Source: Monosporascus cannonballus (lineage: Eukaryota; Ascomycota; Sordariomycetes; Xylariales). Taken from it: a stretch of DNA of 64,000 nt. Position 1 is the first letter of the stretch. The number at the start of each line of letters is the position of its first letter. Positions 13,218 through 27,088 of the stretch are shown here, in pieces. Position numbers and translations under genes: made by a program. The stretch spans positions 186,001 through 250,000 of the forward strand of contig QJNS01000017.1 of assembly GCA_004154925.1 (NCBI GenBank), given 5' to 3'. The notes under the pieces were generated by a model. It saw only the letters and a list, made by a program, of their open reading frames with translations, was not told where the DNA came from and searched no databases.

Positions 13218-16200
13218 ATTTTCTTTTTCTCAAAATCTTGTCCTTAAAATTATTTTTCCTTTGATAAGTAATCCTTTTTTCCCATATGTTTTTCCGCGTT
13301 ACTAAAAATCGTCGTTAAGTTTTTTCGTCCACCGTACGTCACCAAAACCTACTTTTTATCTTTGACGAATTTAGTTTTGAAGTTATGCCGTATTTCTTAT
13401 ACTTTTTAAAAGGCTGAAAATACGAAATAATAAAAAACGTTTCTAAATACAAGATATGCGTTAAGCTTAATTATTCTTATAATGAAAACGGTATTCTTTT
13501 ATTTTTCTTAAACAATATTCGTATCGAAAATTAACGCTTAAAGCCAAAAAAAAATACTTATAGAAAAACGTTTTTTGGAATTACAAAAACATTATTAATA
13601 AAAAATAAAGTTATTATACGATTAATTCGTTTTGAGAAACAGAAAACGTTTTTTCGTTCGAAAAGGATTAAGATAGTATAGCAAAAATTGCAATTATTAA
13701 AGAAGTTGAAGAAATAAAAACGCTAGGAATAGGCCAATACTAAGGCTTCTCTAGCCGCCTTAGTTCCTTCCGTTAATTTTGAGTTACCTGGTATCGGCTG
13801 GTCGCTTGAGAACATTAATTAGGATGCAATTATCTCCAGTAGTTCTGCCGTTGTTGGTAAAAGCTTTTTAGTAGGTGTTAAACGCCAATAAGATTTTTGA
13901 CAGATTTTCAGGTGTTTTCAGAGTCCAGATGCTTTTTCCATTTGATTAGGTATTAGGTAAGTTCGTTTTCTTTTCTTATATCGAATATTTTTTCTACTTT
14001 ATATAATTGTTCGTTTTCTACCTCTATATTATTTTGTCCTTTGCGTACTATAATAGTATCTACCGTTAATTCGAATTAAAAAATTGGAAAATTAGGTAAA
14101 ATTTAATCTTAGGTAAGAGCTCCAGTTAATAGTTGTTTTCGGAGATTTTCTTAGCGAATTTGTATAGAACGATATATTTGAAATCGACTTTTTTGCTGGA
14201 TTATTTCCCCTTTTTCGAAAGTTAATCCTTTGAACCTTTTCTGGTTATAATACTTGCTTATTTGATTGCGTATAAATTCCAATTCTGGTTTAATTTTTTG
14301 GTGCAGCTGTTTAAGCTGTTCCGACGTAAGACTTGCTTTAATATTAATTAGGCCGTTGTTACGTAATTTTTTGTAAATATTTGGAATAAAACCAAAGTTT
14401 GCGCAAATTGAAATTATTTTGATAATTTAGTAGTAGCTGATGTTATGGGTTAATTGAACAATAAGTGACTTTTTAACGCAGATATAATAATCGTAATTAA
14501 TATAATACTGTAAGTAAATTTTCAAAGTTTAATTCGTTCGTTTTGTTTATTTATCTGTCTATGATTTAAAAGCGCTAAATAACTTGTAATATAGGCCGAT
14601 TTACGTTATAAGGCTTTGCCAAAATTTAAATACATATATTGATCCTTTATTTAAAATATTTTTTATTGGTAATCCGTATATGCTAAAAATATATCAAAAG
14701 AAAATATATATCGTTTGTTCAATATCTATGTTTTTATAATAAGATACGAAATAAAAAGGTTTAGTATATCGATCGACGATTACAAAAATGCTATCATAAT
14801 GTATTTTTGTAACGGGGTTTTTAATATAGAAAGGTTGATAATAACGTCGAACATAATTAAATATGATGGTCGCTTTACGATTGATAATGGTTGTAATTTT
14901 CCATATGACTTTATTATCGTACTTTAGTTTGATTGCAAAAGTTGCACCGCTATTTTATCTTTTAAGCCACGGTTTTCATTTTAGGAAAGAAATATGTGGG
15001 TTAAAGCCGCTTTAAGGTTTTGTAAATTCCTAGATATCTATATAACTGGTGTTTATATATTTCTCGTACTATGTCCTTTTAATATTTTGCTAGAACTTAT
15101 ATTTTGTGTGTTTTTTAGTCCTTTGAAAAGCGGGTATTATACTGCTGGATGTTCAGATATATATCAAAAGGTATTGCCCGAATTATCGCAATTTATCGCG
15201 GGGGTAAATATCTTTTTATAGTGGTATCAAAAATTATATAGTTAATTTTGACCAATTTTTTTTCGAAATTTAGTCGCTTGCTTAAAGTATCGGCTCTGCC
15301 GTTTTTTAAGCCCTTTTTATGAATAATAACGAAGTTAAAATTTGCTAATTCCTTTACGTATCTTAATTATTGTCCGATAGGTTCCCTAGTCGTGGTAAAA
15401 CAGGTAAGATTTTAACGATCCGTATATATTTTAACTTAATATAAGTTTCTCTTTAGAAAATGTTTCGATTTTCGGAATGCTATAATAATGATCATAAATT
15501 CTTTATCTAGTATGCCGTAATTAAACTTTTTTTTAATTTGTATGAGAAAAATGAAATAGGATATAATTTGCTTTAATTATTTAGTTATCCGATTATTTCG
15601 TTTAAGGTGTAATGCGAAATATCGGGTTTTTAATTTAACGAGATGTGCTGGATCGTACATAATTAATACTGGTTCGTTGGTAATTACATCCTTAATTTTC
15701 TAAAACGCTTTTTTTGTTTTAAGCGTTTATTTGATTTTATTTTCGTGAAATTAATTAGGGATATAGTTATTCTGCTAAAGTTTCGAATAAACTTTCTGTA
15801 ATAATTAGCGAATCCAAGGAATACCTGTATCTTTTTAGCCGTTGTTGGCATTCGTTATTTTGTAACTGCAACGATTTTCTTTAAATCTATCTTAATATAT
15901 CCTAGGATAATAATATATTTTAGATATTTTACTTTTCATACGTGGAATTGACTTTTTTTGCGTTAATAAGTAACTTTAGGTTCTGTAACGCTTAAAAAAC
16001 CTTGTGAACATGTTCTATATATCAATTTTCCGTTTCTAAAAAATAAAAATATCGTTAAGATAGCAAATAACGAAAATATCGAGGTATTTTCGTAATACAT
16101 AATTTATTATCCGTTGGAAAATTGCTTGTACGTTCGTAAATCTTATTAGCGTAATTAAGTATTCGAACAGTTCGTATTTTGTTTTAAAGGCTGTTTTTTA

Positions 16201-19200
16201 TTCGTATCCTTTTTGGATTTTGATAAAGTTATATCTATCTTTGAAATCGAATACTGTAAACTATTTGGCTCCGTAAAATCGGTCTTTTATTTCTGTGATC
16301 AGGGATAATAATGTTCCAATTTTAATAATAATATCGTTCAGTTATCGATAGTTAACGATAAGTCCCAATTTACCGTTTTTCTTTAGTACGAAAAATATTA
16401 AGTATCCTGCTAGTAATTTCGAAAGTTGAATTTATCTCTTTTATAATCGATCTTTTAGGTATTTTTTTAAAGCGCGTAATTCGTTTCCGTTAAGGTTATA
16501 AATAAGATAAAACTTCGTCGAAAATCCTTTCTAAGGATTATTTCATAATTTTATTCGTTATGTTTTAGTAATTTCGTATTAAGCTTTTTTTTAAAAAAAA
16601 TTGCTTATACCGATAGTATTGTAATAATATATTGATTAGATTTTCTGACTTTTAGAGCTATTATATACATCGTTATTTAATTGCCTTAATTCCGTTCTGA
16701 TAATAGTAACGATACGTCGTATTTTTTTGGATTCTTAGTTTCTTTTTTGTATTTTGTCTTTTTAGGTAGTAAGGTATTTGTCGTATCTTTATGCCTGCAT
16801 TTGTTGTTATTTTCGATCGAATATTAAGATTTCCTCTTTTTTTCTTTGGCTTATTAACGGGGTATAAGGCAAACCTTACTTAGATAGTTCTTTTATTAAT
16901 TAAGATTTCGTACTAGCGTCTCCACAATAATCTTAAGATCATATCGTAATTCTTAAATAAAATAATTTCGCAATTAATTATTTGGTATCGTTTTTAGATA
17001 AAAATCTAAAGATAATTAATTTCGCGCGTAATTTTTCCAACATCGTAAACAAATTCCTAACCTTCGGCATTCGTAGTTATATAGGGTTTTAACTTATATT
17101 TTTATAATAATCTACGCTTATTAACCATATCTGGTACAATATAATATTCGCCCAGAGTTTCGTAATCTATTATTACGATATACTAATACGTTTTATTTCG
17201 TATATCCAAAGTAATAAGATTATTAACGGCTTTTATCGTTGCGTTTAAAGCCCTTTTTAGAAGTTCCTTTTAATTCTTCTGAGTTTCCTTATTTTGCGGC
17301 TTTTTTATAGATAACCTTTTTCTTTTAAATTTTATTCGAATTTATTAAGCTTTATTTGTACTTTTATATATAATAAGTTAAGCTGCTGTATTTGTGGTTA
17401 TTGTCGACAGATTGTTCCTTTAAGCTATATTAATTATTTTTTAGTTTTGTTCTAAATTTCTTTCTTATTAGGTAAATTATTTTCCTTATGATTTAAACTA
17501 TATCTTATTATGCGTTATATGAATTATCGTTTCAGAGTTCGCCTATACATTAACGTATTTCTTTTTTAATAACTTTTTTTTCGTTAAAGTTTGTAATAAA
17601 TGCTAATTAAAAATAAAGATCCGTAATAATTCTTTAGTGGCATTTTTTTACGATATACTGGATTAACGCTTTTTTTGTTTAGTAATTATATCATTCGTAA
17701 TAACGAAATGGATTTTTGTATAGGTATTATTTTTTTCGAGCCAGCCTTTTGCTTCGGCTAATTAATAAATATCTCTTAAGGCTATAGATCGAAATTATCG
17801 ATATTATTATTTATCGTTTTTGTTATTTCCGGTTCGATTTGGAAAATCGAATTTTTTATAATACATGCGAGTAATTCTTTCATATATGTGCTATTTCTAT
17901 TTCTCGTAATCGGGATATTCTCGTCGGCAACAATATATGGCATACATTTTGTCGTATTAATAAGGAGTTCCGAGACACATTTTTTTCGTTTACTCCTAGT
18001 ATTTTCGTAATTATTCTTGTAATTTTTCTTGTTATAATTATAATATCTATCGAGCCAGCTTTTTGGCTTTTCGCATTCCTTATTAGACTTTTCACTATAA
18101 GGGGCCCGGTACGTACTTACGCCGAATCATTTTAATGGATTTGTCTTTGTTTTTTTGGTTTTCTTTGGAATATCCCTCGGGTACGGGTTTTTAATTGTTC
18201 TAACGGAGTTTTTGGGTATCTTAGGCTAGACTGCTTTATGCTCTATCTTAGCACAATTAAAACATTTAGTCTGGCTTCAGTTTTTCTTATAAGTAGCTTC
18301 TAGTTCTATAAGTCCTAGTTCCGTATTGTAAAAAATATTACCGCGTCGAAAAATACTAATGTTAGCCGTATATCGGGATTTGATCTCATTTTTTCCTTTA
18401 ATATTTTTAGTACATTAAACGTATTGTCAATTGTTAATCTTAATTATTATAACGATATAATCCGATAAAGAATTATGCCGATTAAATTTAAGAAGTTTTT
18501 TTGTATTTCTTTTTTTAAGTTATCGAAAAATTTAACTATTAATATTTTTATCACCAATTTAATTTAGATATTAATTAAACTAACGTATTACCCTAATTGA
18601 ATATTGATTTTTTTATTATAATTATTGGATTGATATTTCGGCTTTTATTTTTTCGTTTACAATTTCGAAAGTTTTTCTTAATACTTATTTAAATTGTTCG
18701 TAATTATTATATATTCGTATTATTTCTAGGTTTGGCTTTTCGATTAATAAAATAACGTATTTGTTTTATAACGGACTCGAACCAAATAACCGCGTTTTCG
18801 ATTAGTCGTTCGATTGCGAATTTAATTCGTATAATAAACGTAATTAATCGAATGAGAAAATACTCGAAATATATTCGGCATTTGGTTAAAAACAATTGTA
18901 ATTTGGTCAAGATTCCGTTAAAACATTCTGGTTTAAGGGGTTTAAAGATTTTTCAAAGCTTTTTGTAAATATTCAGTTAAATGATTTAACTCGTTCGAAA
19001 GAGCTTTTCGGTTTTAGAAATCTTTTTTTCTCTTAAGTTTCTTATAGGCGGCTTAAAGAGACGTTGTAAGACTATTATAATCTTTTTCGAGCTAAAAAAT
19101 GCGTTCGTTTATAATATCCAGGCGTCGAAAAAAATTTTGCAAAAAAGGCGGAGTGGCTCCTTTTTTTTCTTTAGATTTCATTCCGGTATCCGAGTTATCA

Positions 19201-19300
19201 AGGATTTGATAAATGGACTGTTCGGGTTATTTGCTAATAGATATAATATCTATAGTATTGCTTAAAGTTTAATAGTATTATTAAATAAGAGCTTATAACG
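13218..19300 (-). pseudogene. RIP-degraded Ty3/Gypsy Gag-Pol (element 1)
   Basis: Internal region of a full-length Gypsy element, read on the minus strand. Gag: a capsid-like helical segment at about 18,910-18,710, and a CCHC zinc-knuckle remnant KCFNCAKIEHKA near 18,270-18,230, its last Cys not visible. RT: FVLKKNGKLGLIVNYR near 16,400-16,345, then RFYGAK and FTVFDFKDRYNFIKI down to about 16,205, then CYLNDIFIF near 16,065-16,040, where the first catalytic Asp is Asn. The connector FANYYRKFIRNFSRIT lies near 15,810-15,760. Integrase: YDSIFVIVDRYTKPF near 14,800, GLPIKNILNKGS and FKFWQSL near 14,670-14,610, and TDKxTKRT near 14,550. Frequent stops and the loss of catalytic Asp show it is inactive. 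A less mutated patch at 13,730-13,930 near the C-terminal end has no identified domain. Confidence 0.9.
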
Positions 19301-19691
19301 TAAAACGGTTAAGTAATTTAATTAATTATTAAATCTTAATCGTACGAATTTATATTGAAAAAAGTGTTGTAAGATTTTAAGCAATAAATAAAATAATATA
19401 TTACCTGTCGTAATCCTAAAGGTGTTAAAATTATATTATAAAGAATTAATATTAATAAATATTACAAGTTAATATAATTTAAATTATAGTAACGAACTTA
19501 CTTATATATTAATTTCTTTTCTTATTGTTTGTATCTGCTTAATAACGTTTTATTAAAGGATTACTTAATGATGTTCAGTATTGCTTAATTGCGATCCGCT
19601 AAATACTGATTACATGATTTGTGCTGACGTAGCTCTTTGTGGTCTTGGCTCGACTGTTTCTATAGGTCCATTCTGGCTAGGTCGTAATATT
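19301..19691 (-). repeat. LTR of Gypsy element 1 (right; 5' LTR in the coding sense)
   Basis: Partner of 12,827-13,217. The first 20 bases read TAAAACGGTTAAGTAATTTA against TGTGACGGCTAGGCGGTTTA, differing almost only by G-to-A changes. The second half (from TGCTTAATTGCGATC to TGGCTAGGTCGTAAT) is nearly undamaged. No matching 5-bp duplication to the GTTAG before the left LTR is preserved on the right, although ATTAA, its possible mutated form, overlaps the junction. Confidence 0.8.
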
Positions 19692-20159
19692 AAATCTAAA
19701 ACTAGTTATAAAACTAGGATTAAAAATCTTTAAATAAAAATTTAAACCTTTTAAATTCATTTGAATTATAAATAATACATTTTTATTAATTGTTAGAAAT
19801 ACTATTTATATAATCAACTTATTATTTATATTTTTATAAACTTTATATTACAATATAATTTTAAACGTTTTCGACCAATTTCGTTAAATAATATTTTTAA
19901 TTAATGCAATATTTAAACCGGATAAAAAATACAATCAAAACATTTTCGAAGTTTTACTTTCAATTATAAAGCTTTTAAATACCAAGAATATTCTGCTAAT
20001 TTTCAATATATATATAGACATTAAATCAAATTATATCGCTATTATAAATATTAAGCGCCTGTTTAAAATCTATTGAAATATACGTTTACTATTAAAAATG
20101 TTTTAAAAGAAAATACTAAAATACTCGAATGCAAAACTTAAACTTGCCAATATCTATTT
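19692..20159. other. AT-rich spacer with no gene
   Basis: About 470 bp of AT-rich sequence between the Gypsy LTR and a GC-neutral patch. No reading frame, repeat copy or RNA-like structure was recognised. Confidence 0.5.
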
Positions 20160-20437
20160 AGGTTTCTAGAGCTAAGCTAGTGCTAAGCCATAGCTGAAGA
20201 GCTCGATGTTCAGCCTAAAATGAGCTAAGCCTGGGCTAAGGTGCCTAAGTAGGCCCATTTTTGGGATCGCAGATCCTTGCAGAGGTTTCTGATCTAGAAT
20301 AACGTTTAACTCAGCTAGCTCAGGCCTCCCTGGCTCGTTTTCCCAATTTTTTCAAAGTTACTCAAGTACCGCTCCATAACGCTAAATATTAACCAATCAA
20401 ATCCCAAATCCCCGTAACGAGCCAGCGAGGCCTAAGT
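20160..20437. mobile_element. GC-neutral patch with a short inverted-repeat element
   Basis: About 280 bp of near-normal base composition inside mutated DNA. The right part is bounded by an imperfect inverted repeat: AGGCCTCCCTGGCTCGTT at about 20,322-20,339, and the complement of AACGAGCCAGCGAGGCCT at about 20,416-20,433. This encloses about 80 bp, like a very small MITE. The left part is rich in GCTAAGC and AGCTAAG words (for example GAGCTAAGCTAGTGCTAAGC). No coding potential was seen. Confidence 0.45.
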
Positions 20438-20521
20438 TGTAATTACGTAAAAACGGCTTCGTTTAATACATTTATTTCTTTAAAAAACGAAAATCCGTAA
20501 TAACTTAATAACAAACCGTTT

Positions 20522-20547
20522 TATATATATATATATATATATATATA
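20522..20547. repeat. TA microsatellite
   Basis: About 13 uninterrupted TA dinucleotides. It could form a cruciform or simply be an AT slippage tract. Confidence 0.9.
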
Positions 20548-22260
20548 CCGTTATTTTTGCCATGGCTTATTATTAATATTATTCTGGTCCTGATCAGGAC
20601 CTATTTGCTATTTTTAAACCGTAACGCGTATAATAACTGTAACCCGAACTCGTTACGTTATGATTCCTTCTTTTAGAATACGATAAATTCAAATTCTTTT
20701 AATTTTACCGGGCTACGTTTTTAAAATAAAATATACGTACGTATATCTTAAATTTTTGACATTAACATAAAAAACTTAATATAATATTTGAAAATTTTAT
20801 TCGTAATTAGGTTCTTTGTAACGATTTAGGCCGAGCTATTAATTCGACCATTTGGATCAACCGATTAATTAACGTTTTAATGGAAAAACGAATACGCGAA
20901 AAACTATTAGTATACGAAAGTTAACAAGAATTTCTGATACCGGCTAATTAGGACCCCATTATATACAGATACCATAATATATTATACAAAAAGCTTATAA
21001 TTTTCGCAAAAGGGCCTGGATTCCGTCACCTGCTGGAAAAGGTATTATTCGAAATTAAAATAATCCATATTACCTTAAACAAAAATTAATACTTTATAAA
21101 AACGCTTACCCTTAATTGGTTTAAACTTTTAAACCAGGTAATTGTACACCTTAGGAAAAAAATGGCAATTATCTAATACGAAACGAAAAACGAAATAATT
21201 TCGTAATAATATCGATCTGGACATTTTTATACATTTTTTATAATCCTAATTATTATAGTTAAGATAATTTTTAAAATTAACGGCAATTATTTGCTTTATT
21301 TCTTAAGCAGATTTCTATTATTCTCGGGTTTATTACGAAATAATATCAATATAGTAAAGGGGTTAGGTATTTACGAAAACTTTTATACGTTAAATAAAAA
21401 TATAATTCGGTTAACGGAAAAAGCTAAAGTAACCGTATTAATTTCTTTGTAATTATACAGTTTTAATCAAAATAAGTTACGTTTTATAACAAGGTACAAT
21501 AAGGCGCTATCGTATTTTGATACCATAACTTTAATATTTAAAATTATGTTCGCAATATAACGTTTCGATACGATATCATTATGCGGAATATTATTACCGC
21601 CTTTTCCCGTTATTATAACCGTATCTTTAAAAAGGGGTTGAAATAATTTATATTCCGACCTAATTAATATTATAAAATAAAATGAGTTTATAAAACGTTA
21701 TAACAATATCTGGTACCGCCTAATATTTTCTGTTAGTTCGTAATTAACATTATCTGGACTTTATTCCTTATTTTTATTAATACGTTTTATAAACTGAGCA
21801 AATATAAATTCCCCGGTTTTCCGAAATTAAAATATATTCCGTATAATAAACACCGTTTGATTTTGTTAGATACAGTTAACGAAAATAAAGGCATTATCGA
21901 CGGTACTTATAACGTTTATTAAAAGCTTTTTAAAGGATATATAAATTTCAAAAAATAATTAATTATATTCGAAAAATATAGGCCAGATACGTCGAAACTG
22001 CCGATTTATATAATAAAAAACGGTAGTTTCTTTTTATTTCTGTTTTGTTCCAAATATAAATAAATTTCTTACTTACATTTATGCGTACTTATTGGCTCGA
22101 AAATATAGCCGGGACGTATAAAACATAAACAATTTTAAAAACGGATCGTTAATTTTTGAATAAAATAACGTAATTATATTAAAAATTGTCAAAATTCTAC
22201 TTTTTCGAACCTTTTATCTTTTCTATGTGTAATATTTGCATATTTGCGTTATTTTTATAG

Positions 22261-22461
22261 GAATTACGTATTCGATATATACCACTTATAACAAAAGCAT
22301 TTAACGTATATGGAGTTTCCCGGAATACCTCAGTCGAAAACCTTTTTTCGAAAGCCGAACTTACCGAATTCATAAAGTATATATGCTTTTGGTTAACCGT
22401 CGCCGAATTTAAATTTATCGCGTATAACGTGGTTTTTAAGTATTTTGGTTATACCGGATGA
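22261..22461 (+). pseudogene. Open 66-codon segment of an unidentified protein
   Basis: Sixty-six codons without a stop, running from just after a TAG to a TGA at 22,459, with no ATG. The composition (ITKAFNVYGVSRNTSVENLF, then FWLTVAEFKFIAYNVVFKYF) is protein-like rather than the Ile/Lys/Asn-only translation of random AT-rich DNA. Both bounding stops could be mutated Trp or Gln codons. It may be a transposase piece, perhaps helix-turn-helix-rich, but I do not recognise the family. Confidence 0.35.
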
Positions 22462-24979
22462 ATAAGGAAAATATTGCGGGGTCCTAATTAAAACATGTTA
22501 ATAAATAAGGATTTTTCCGATAAAGATTTTCTGTTATTATTTGCTAATAATATATTACTTAAAAACATAAATAATTTAACGGATAATTTGTAAATATTTG
22601 ATTTTTAAATTTGGAAACACAATTTACTTATATTATTTTTTTACCTAACGTAATCCTGATTCAAAGGTATTAAATAAAGCCCTTTTATCGGATAATTACG
22701 GAACCGGAAATATTTTTAATACGGCCGACATTTTATAAAACGATAACTTTTTTAATCTTACTGAAAATAATAACTAACCGTTAATCGATACCGTTTTTAT
22801 CAATTAAAAACTTCGGGAATTATTACTGTTTTTTTAAAAAATCTAAATCTATTAATGTTTTTCGCATATTATACGATATCGCGATATTAGTTATATCAGG
22901 CGGCTAATACCGATATTTTTTAAAGCCGGTTAATTTAATTACTATAAAAAATGTTTTACTTTAATTAAATATTACGTCTTATAATATTAGATTAAGTATG
23001 TATTAATTCGATTTTTGCATTAAATTTAATTTTGATAAAATCTAAGAAGAAAATATAAAAAGTATGTAATCGAAAAAGCGAACAATATAATCTATGGCTT
23101 ACTGGCAAATTCCGACGGTTGAAAAATAATATATATAACGTTAATATTTTTTTTCCGAAATTCGGTTTTAATTTAGTACCGTATATCTTTATAACGCAAA
23201 TTCCATACCCGTTATATTTTTTCGTAAAATAAGCGTTATGCTATTCGAGATTTTCGTAACGAAAGTTTCGATCGCGTTTATTTTTTGCTTTGGAATTTCC
23301 GGCTTATTAAGAGATATGCGTTTCGGATTAAAAAAGACGGTTAAGATTCCGAAAATATTTTGGCCGCGGGCTGTAAAGTTATAGAAATTAAGTTTATCGA
23401 TTTTAATAATATTATACTTATTATTAACGACATAAATAAACTTAATTGACTAAATACGGCAAAAGATGAAAATTAAGTTATAAATAGTTTTAACGTAATT
23501 ATTTGAAAAACTTTTAATACTAAATTTGTTAAAAGTAATTTGGTTCCGGACGACCGTAATATTTTATATACGGAAAAAAATTATAATCCTATAGTACAAA
23601 TTATCGATAACTTAATTATTAATTTTGATTAAGGCGGTTCGTTATCGTCGTTATCGTTACCGGGTAAAAAAATAAAGATTTATTAGATAAAAACGAACCG
23701 TTAATATATTTTTTATTTTTTTATTATTTTAAACCTTTTTATAAATAATATAATATTTATAATATTATTTCAATATTAATATAAATTTATTACTTACGTA
23801 ATCGTAAATAATTAATTTCAAAATTATTTTATATATTATGGCAATTATTTAATCGTTATATTAGCATAACTTATTCGGTTTCGGTAATAAGAGTGCAAAT
23901 AAAAAATATTATATTATAATATGGTATATCGCATAATTATTAATCAAATTAATATAACTAATTAAGTTTGTAATTTACGTAATTTTGATTAATTATATCT
24001 CGTTCGTACGTTTTGTTTTTCGTAAAAGTATATAAAAATATTATATTATTTATAATTAAATATAAGGTATAATTTCGAGTTAACCGGTATACCTTATTTG
24101 TAATTGATTTACTAACTAATGTTTTTAAGTAGTTTCTGAAAGTATTTCCTTCCCTTTTATATTTTTTCGCGTATTATTATAATTTATATATTAATAATTC
24201 CTTTTACGTTTTCGGAGGTTAAAAGTTTATTCGTATTAGGCGTAATATTTGCAATTAAAATGTTTTAAAAAGTTTTATTTGGATTATATAATAATATTAA
24301 ATATTTCAGAATTACGTATAAATGTATTTTACCGTCTTTCTATACGTAATTTGTATATTTATTACCCGTATAATTTCGTAAATTATAATATTCATAAAAT
24401 GATTATATAATATAAATTTCTTAGCTAAGCGGCCCGGTTTATAAAATTATAAACTTTTTTTATATCGTTTATATAATATCCGGTTTATATAGCTTATTCG
24501 TTAAATTGCGAAAGCCGTAATTAATCGAAAATCCGTAATTAATTTAATAATTTAATAATTTATAAAGCTAATATAATCCGCTATAACGTAGATTTTATTC
24601 TGTTAATTATTATTACGGAAAATATCCCGAATTATATTATAAAAATTTGATATTTATATAAATAAAATACATTTCCGTAATAAACAATTTTATTTATAAT
24701 GTAAGTTTTTGATAAAATTATCGAATTTATAAATTTTTAATAATTATAAGATTTTTTGATTAATACATATTTATGTTAATGCTAAAATATAAGGTATTTA
24801 TTTTTTTTATTTTTCCGCCATATTAATATAATCTTATAGCATATATCTAGTATTTAGAATTATTTACGTATAATATGTATTTTCCGTAAAAAATATCTTA
24901 TGTCTTAAGATAATCGTATAGTGCTTAGTTGATATAAAAATGCCCTAATTGGGATTACGTTATCGGTTTCGCCTTATCG

Positions 24980-25165
24980 CAGGTTATTTTAGTATCGGTT
25001 TTAGCTGTTTTTTGGTTAAGGATTTTGTTACCCGTCCTTAAAGTTATTTTGCGGGGGCAAATAATTTTTATTCTGGTATTTGTTCTGGTTATTTTTTGGT
25101 CCGAGATCTTGTTACCCGTTCTTAAAATTATTTTTTTGGAGGTAAGTTATTTTTTAGAAATAAAT
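24980..25165 (-). repeat. 84-bp tandem repeat, about two copies
   Basis: The word TTTTTTGGT followed by TTGTTACCCGT-CTTAAA-TTATTTT occurs at about 25,008-25,055 and again at about 25,092-25,139, a period of 84 bp. Since 84 is a multiple of three, an in-frame protein repeat is possible. Read on the minus strand the unit translates as a Lys/Thr/Arg-rich segment (LRTGNKI...QKTAKTDT; LRTGNKI...QKITRTNT). The plus-strand frame across it is only a hydrophobic shadow. Likely a repeat within a dead element's Gag-like or linker region. Confidence 0.5.
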
Positions 25166-26739
25166 TATTTTTCAGGAGTAAATTATTTGTCGAGAATATT
25201 ATTCGCGAATCTAATTCTTTTAGCCGGGCGAACAAGGTTTTTTGAGTTTATTCGGAATATATTATCGGGAGTTATAACAAAAATTACCTTTATTATATTG
25301 GTAAAAAATTTATTTAACTTTTATATTATCGTAAAATAGACAAAGGTATATATTATAATATGGATCTTAGATATTAAGTAAAAAGAAACTAATTAATAAT
25401 TATTATATTTTAAATAATGTAATTTTATATATTAAAATATATTATGTATTTAGAATTATAAAACATTAAACTTAACTAAATAATATTAATTATGTTTTGA
25501 ATAATTGTAATAATTATATTTAATATATATTTGATCAAAATAATTTTATAAATTATATTAAAAAATCTATAACAAAGTATAAACCTCATATAATTCATTT
25601 ATAATTATTAAGTTTTTTTTCATATAGTATTAATTTATTATAAAAAGAAATAACGTTAATTTTTTTATTTATATTTAATAACTTATATATACTTAGTAAT
25701 TTATATATTTATAATTACATAATGTTAAGATTTATATATATCTTAATTTTAATTATATATATTATTTTTAAAATATTTTTAAAACGTATTAATTATCCGC
25801 AAGTTTTATTCGTATATTATAAATCCTTATATATTTTTTATTAATATTTATAATATATTTTATAATTATTCTATATACGAATTTTACCTCATTTATTATA
25901 TTTGATAGCGCTTATTTATATTTCTGGTTTTAATTAGGCCAAATTCGTATCGGTATACTTATAATATTATTAAATTCCCTAATTATAATTATTTATTTAT
26001 ATATATTTAATATTATAGAATTCTTATAATAACGGTACCACTATTTAATAAAATAAAATACGGTAATCGTATTCGGGAAATATATAGCAATTTAGAAAAA
26101 AACTGAAAACATATATAAAAATCGTAACGGCATTAAATTAATTTTCGATATAAATTATATTAATTATGTCGTTATTTTACGTATTTTATGTCTTATTATA
26201 TATACCGTTTTTTCAAATTTTGCTTTAGCTTATAAAATAAGCTTTTTAAGCGAAATAATTATTTAACAAAGTCCTAATATCATAAGGTTTTTATAGAGTA
26301 GATTTTATTATTATATATTAAAAAACGTAAATTATGTACCGTTATATATATATTAACATATATATTATTTATTTATTTTTTTATATATCCAAATAAAATA
26401 ATAAAGTTATTAATGCGAGTAATACGGGTTATTAAATAATAAATCTTTAAAACCGCAAAATAAACGTCCTTTATATTATAAACTTAACCGGCGCATATTG
26501 TTTAAAAAACCGTATAATTTACGCCGTTAACTATTTTCGGAAATTTATAATTTATAATAATTTGCATAACATAGATAATATTAAAATATAAAAATCTTAT
26601 AGTTCCAATTAAGACAAATATAAAACTGCAATATATCTTATGGTATATATTATATAAACGTTACTTTTATAATATTAAACAAAAAGAAAAGCCGTAATTA
26701 TACGTAAGTAATTACTGAATAAATGACTTTATATAAAAA

Positions 26740-27088
26740 TTAGATTTTTAAATACCGGGGTATATTCGGTACTAATATTAAAAACATCGGTGGTTACCCG
26801 GAATATCCGATTATTATTATATCTATATAGGATTTTAATATAAAAGAATTCTTAAAACCAGCCGGGGAAAAAATAAAGAAATTCCCAAAACTAATTAGGG
26901 ACCCAGTTACGCCGACAAAGGAAAAACGCGGTAAAGGCAAAAAAACTAAATCCGGCCGTCAACTTTTATTAAGGGAACCGAAAAACCATAGTTCGAAAAA
27001 AATTATTAAAATCTTTAGTAAAATAATAATAAGATATATAAGAGATTTCGAAAAATATTCATTAAGTCCGCACGCTAACAAATATTAA
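26740..27088 (+). pseudogene. Lys/Arg-rich coding remnant of an unidentified protein
   Basis: A coherent plus-strand frame of about 115 codons with one internal TAG (26,828), probably from a TGG, and a terminal TAA at 27,086. It runs through GGYPEYPIIIISI, then FLKPAGEKIKKFPKLIRDP, then a basic stretch KEKRGKGKKTKSGRQLL. The basic, Gly/Lys-rich tract suggests nucleic-acid binding or a nuclear localisation signal. The codons keep many Cs and Gs, unlike the surroundings. Unrecognised family; a transposon-encoded protein is the likeliest context. Confidence 0.4.

Noticed and set aside
14715..15221. Two plus-strand open frames in the Gypsy element
   Set aside because: The minus strand here carries clear integrase motifs; the plus-strand frames are complements of it.
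25025..25339. 104-residue hydrophobic plus-strand protein
   Set aside because: Its first codon is TTG, its composition is the Leu/Ile/Phe-rich complement of a Lys/Asn-rich strand, and it spans a tandem repeat. No evidence of a real membrane protein.
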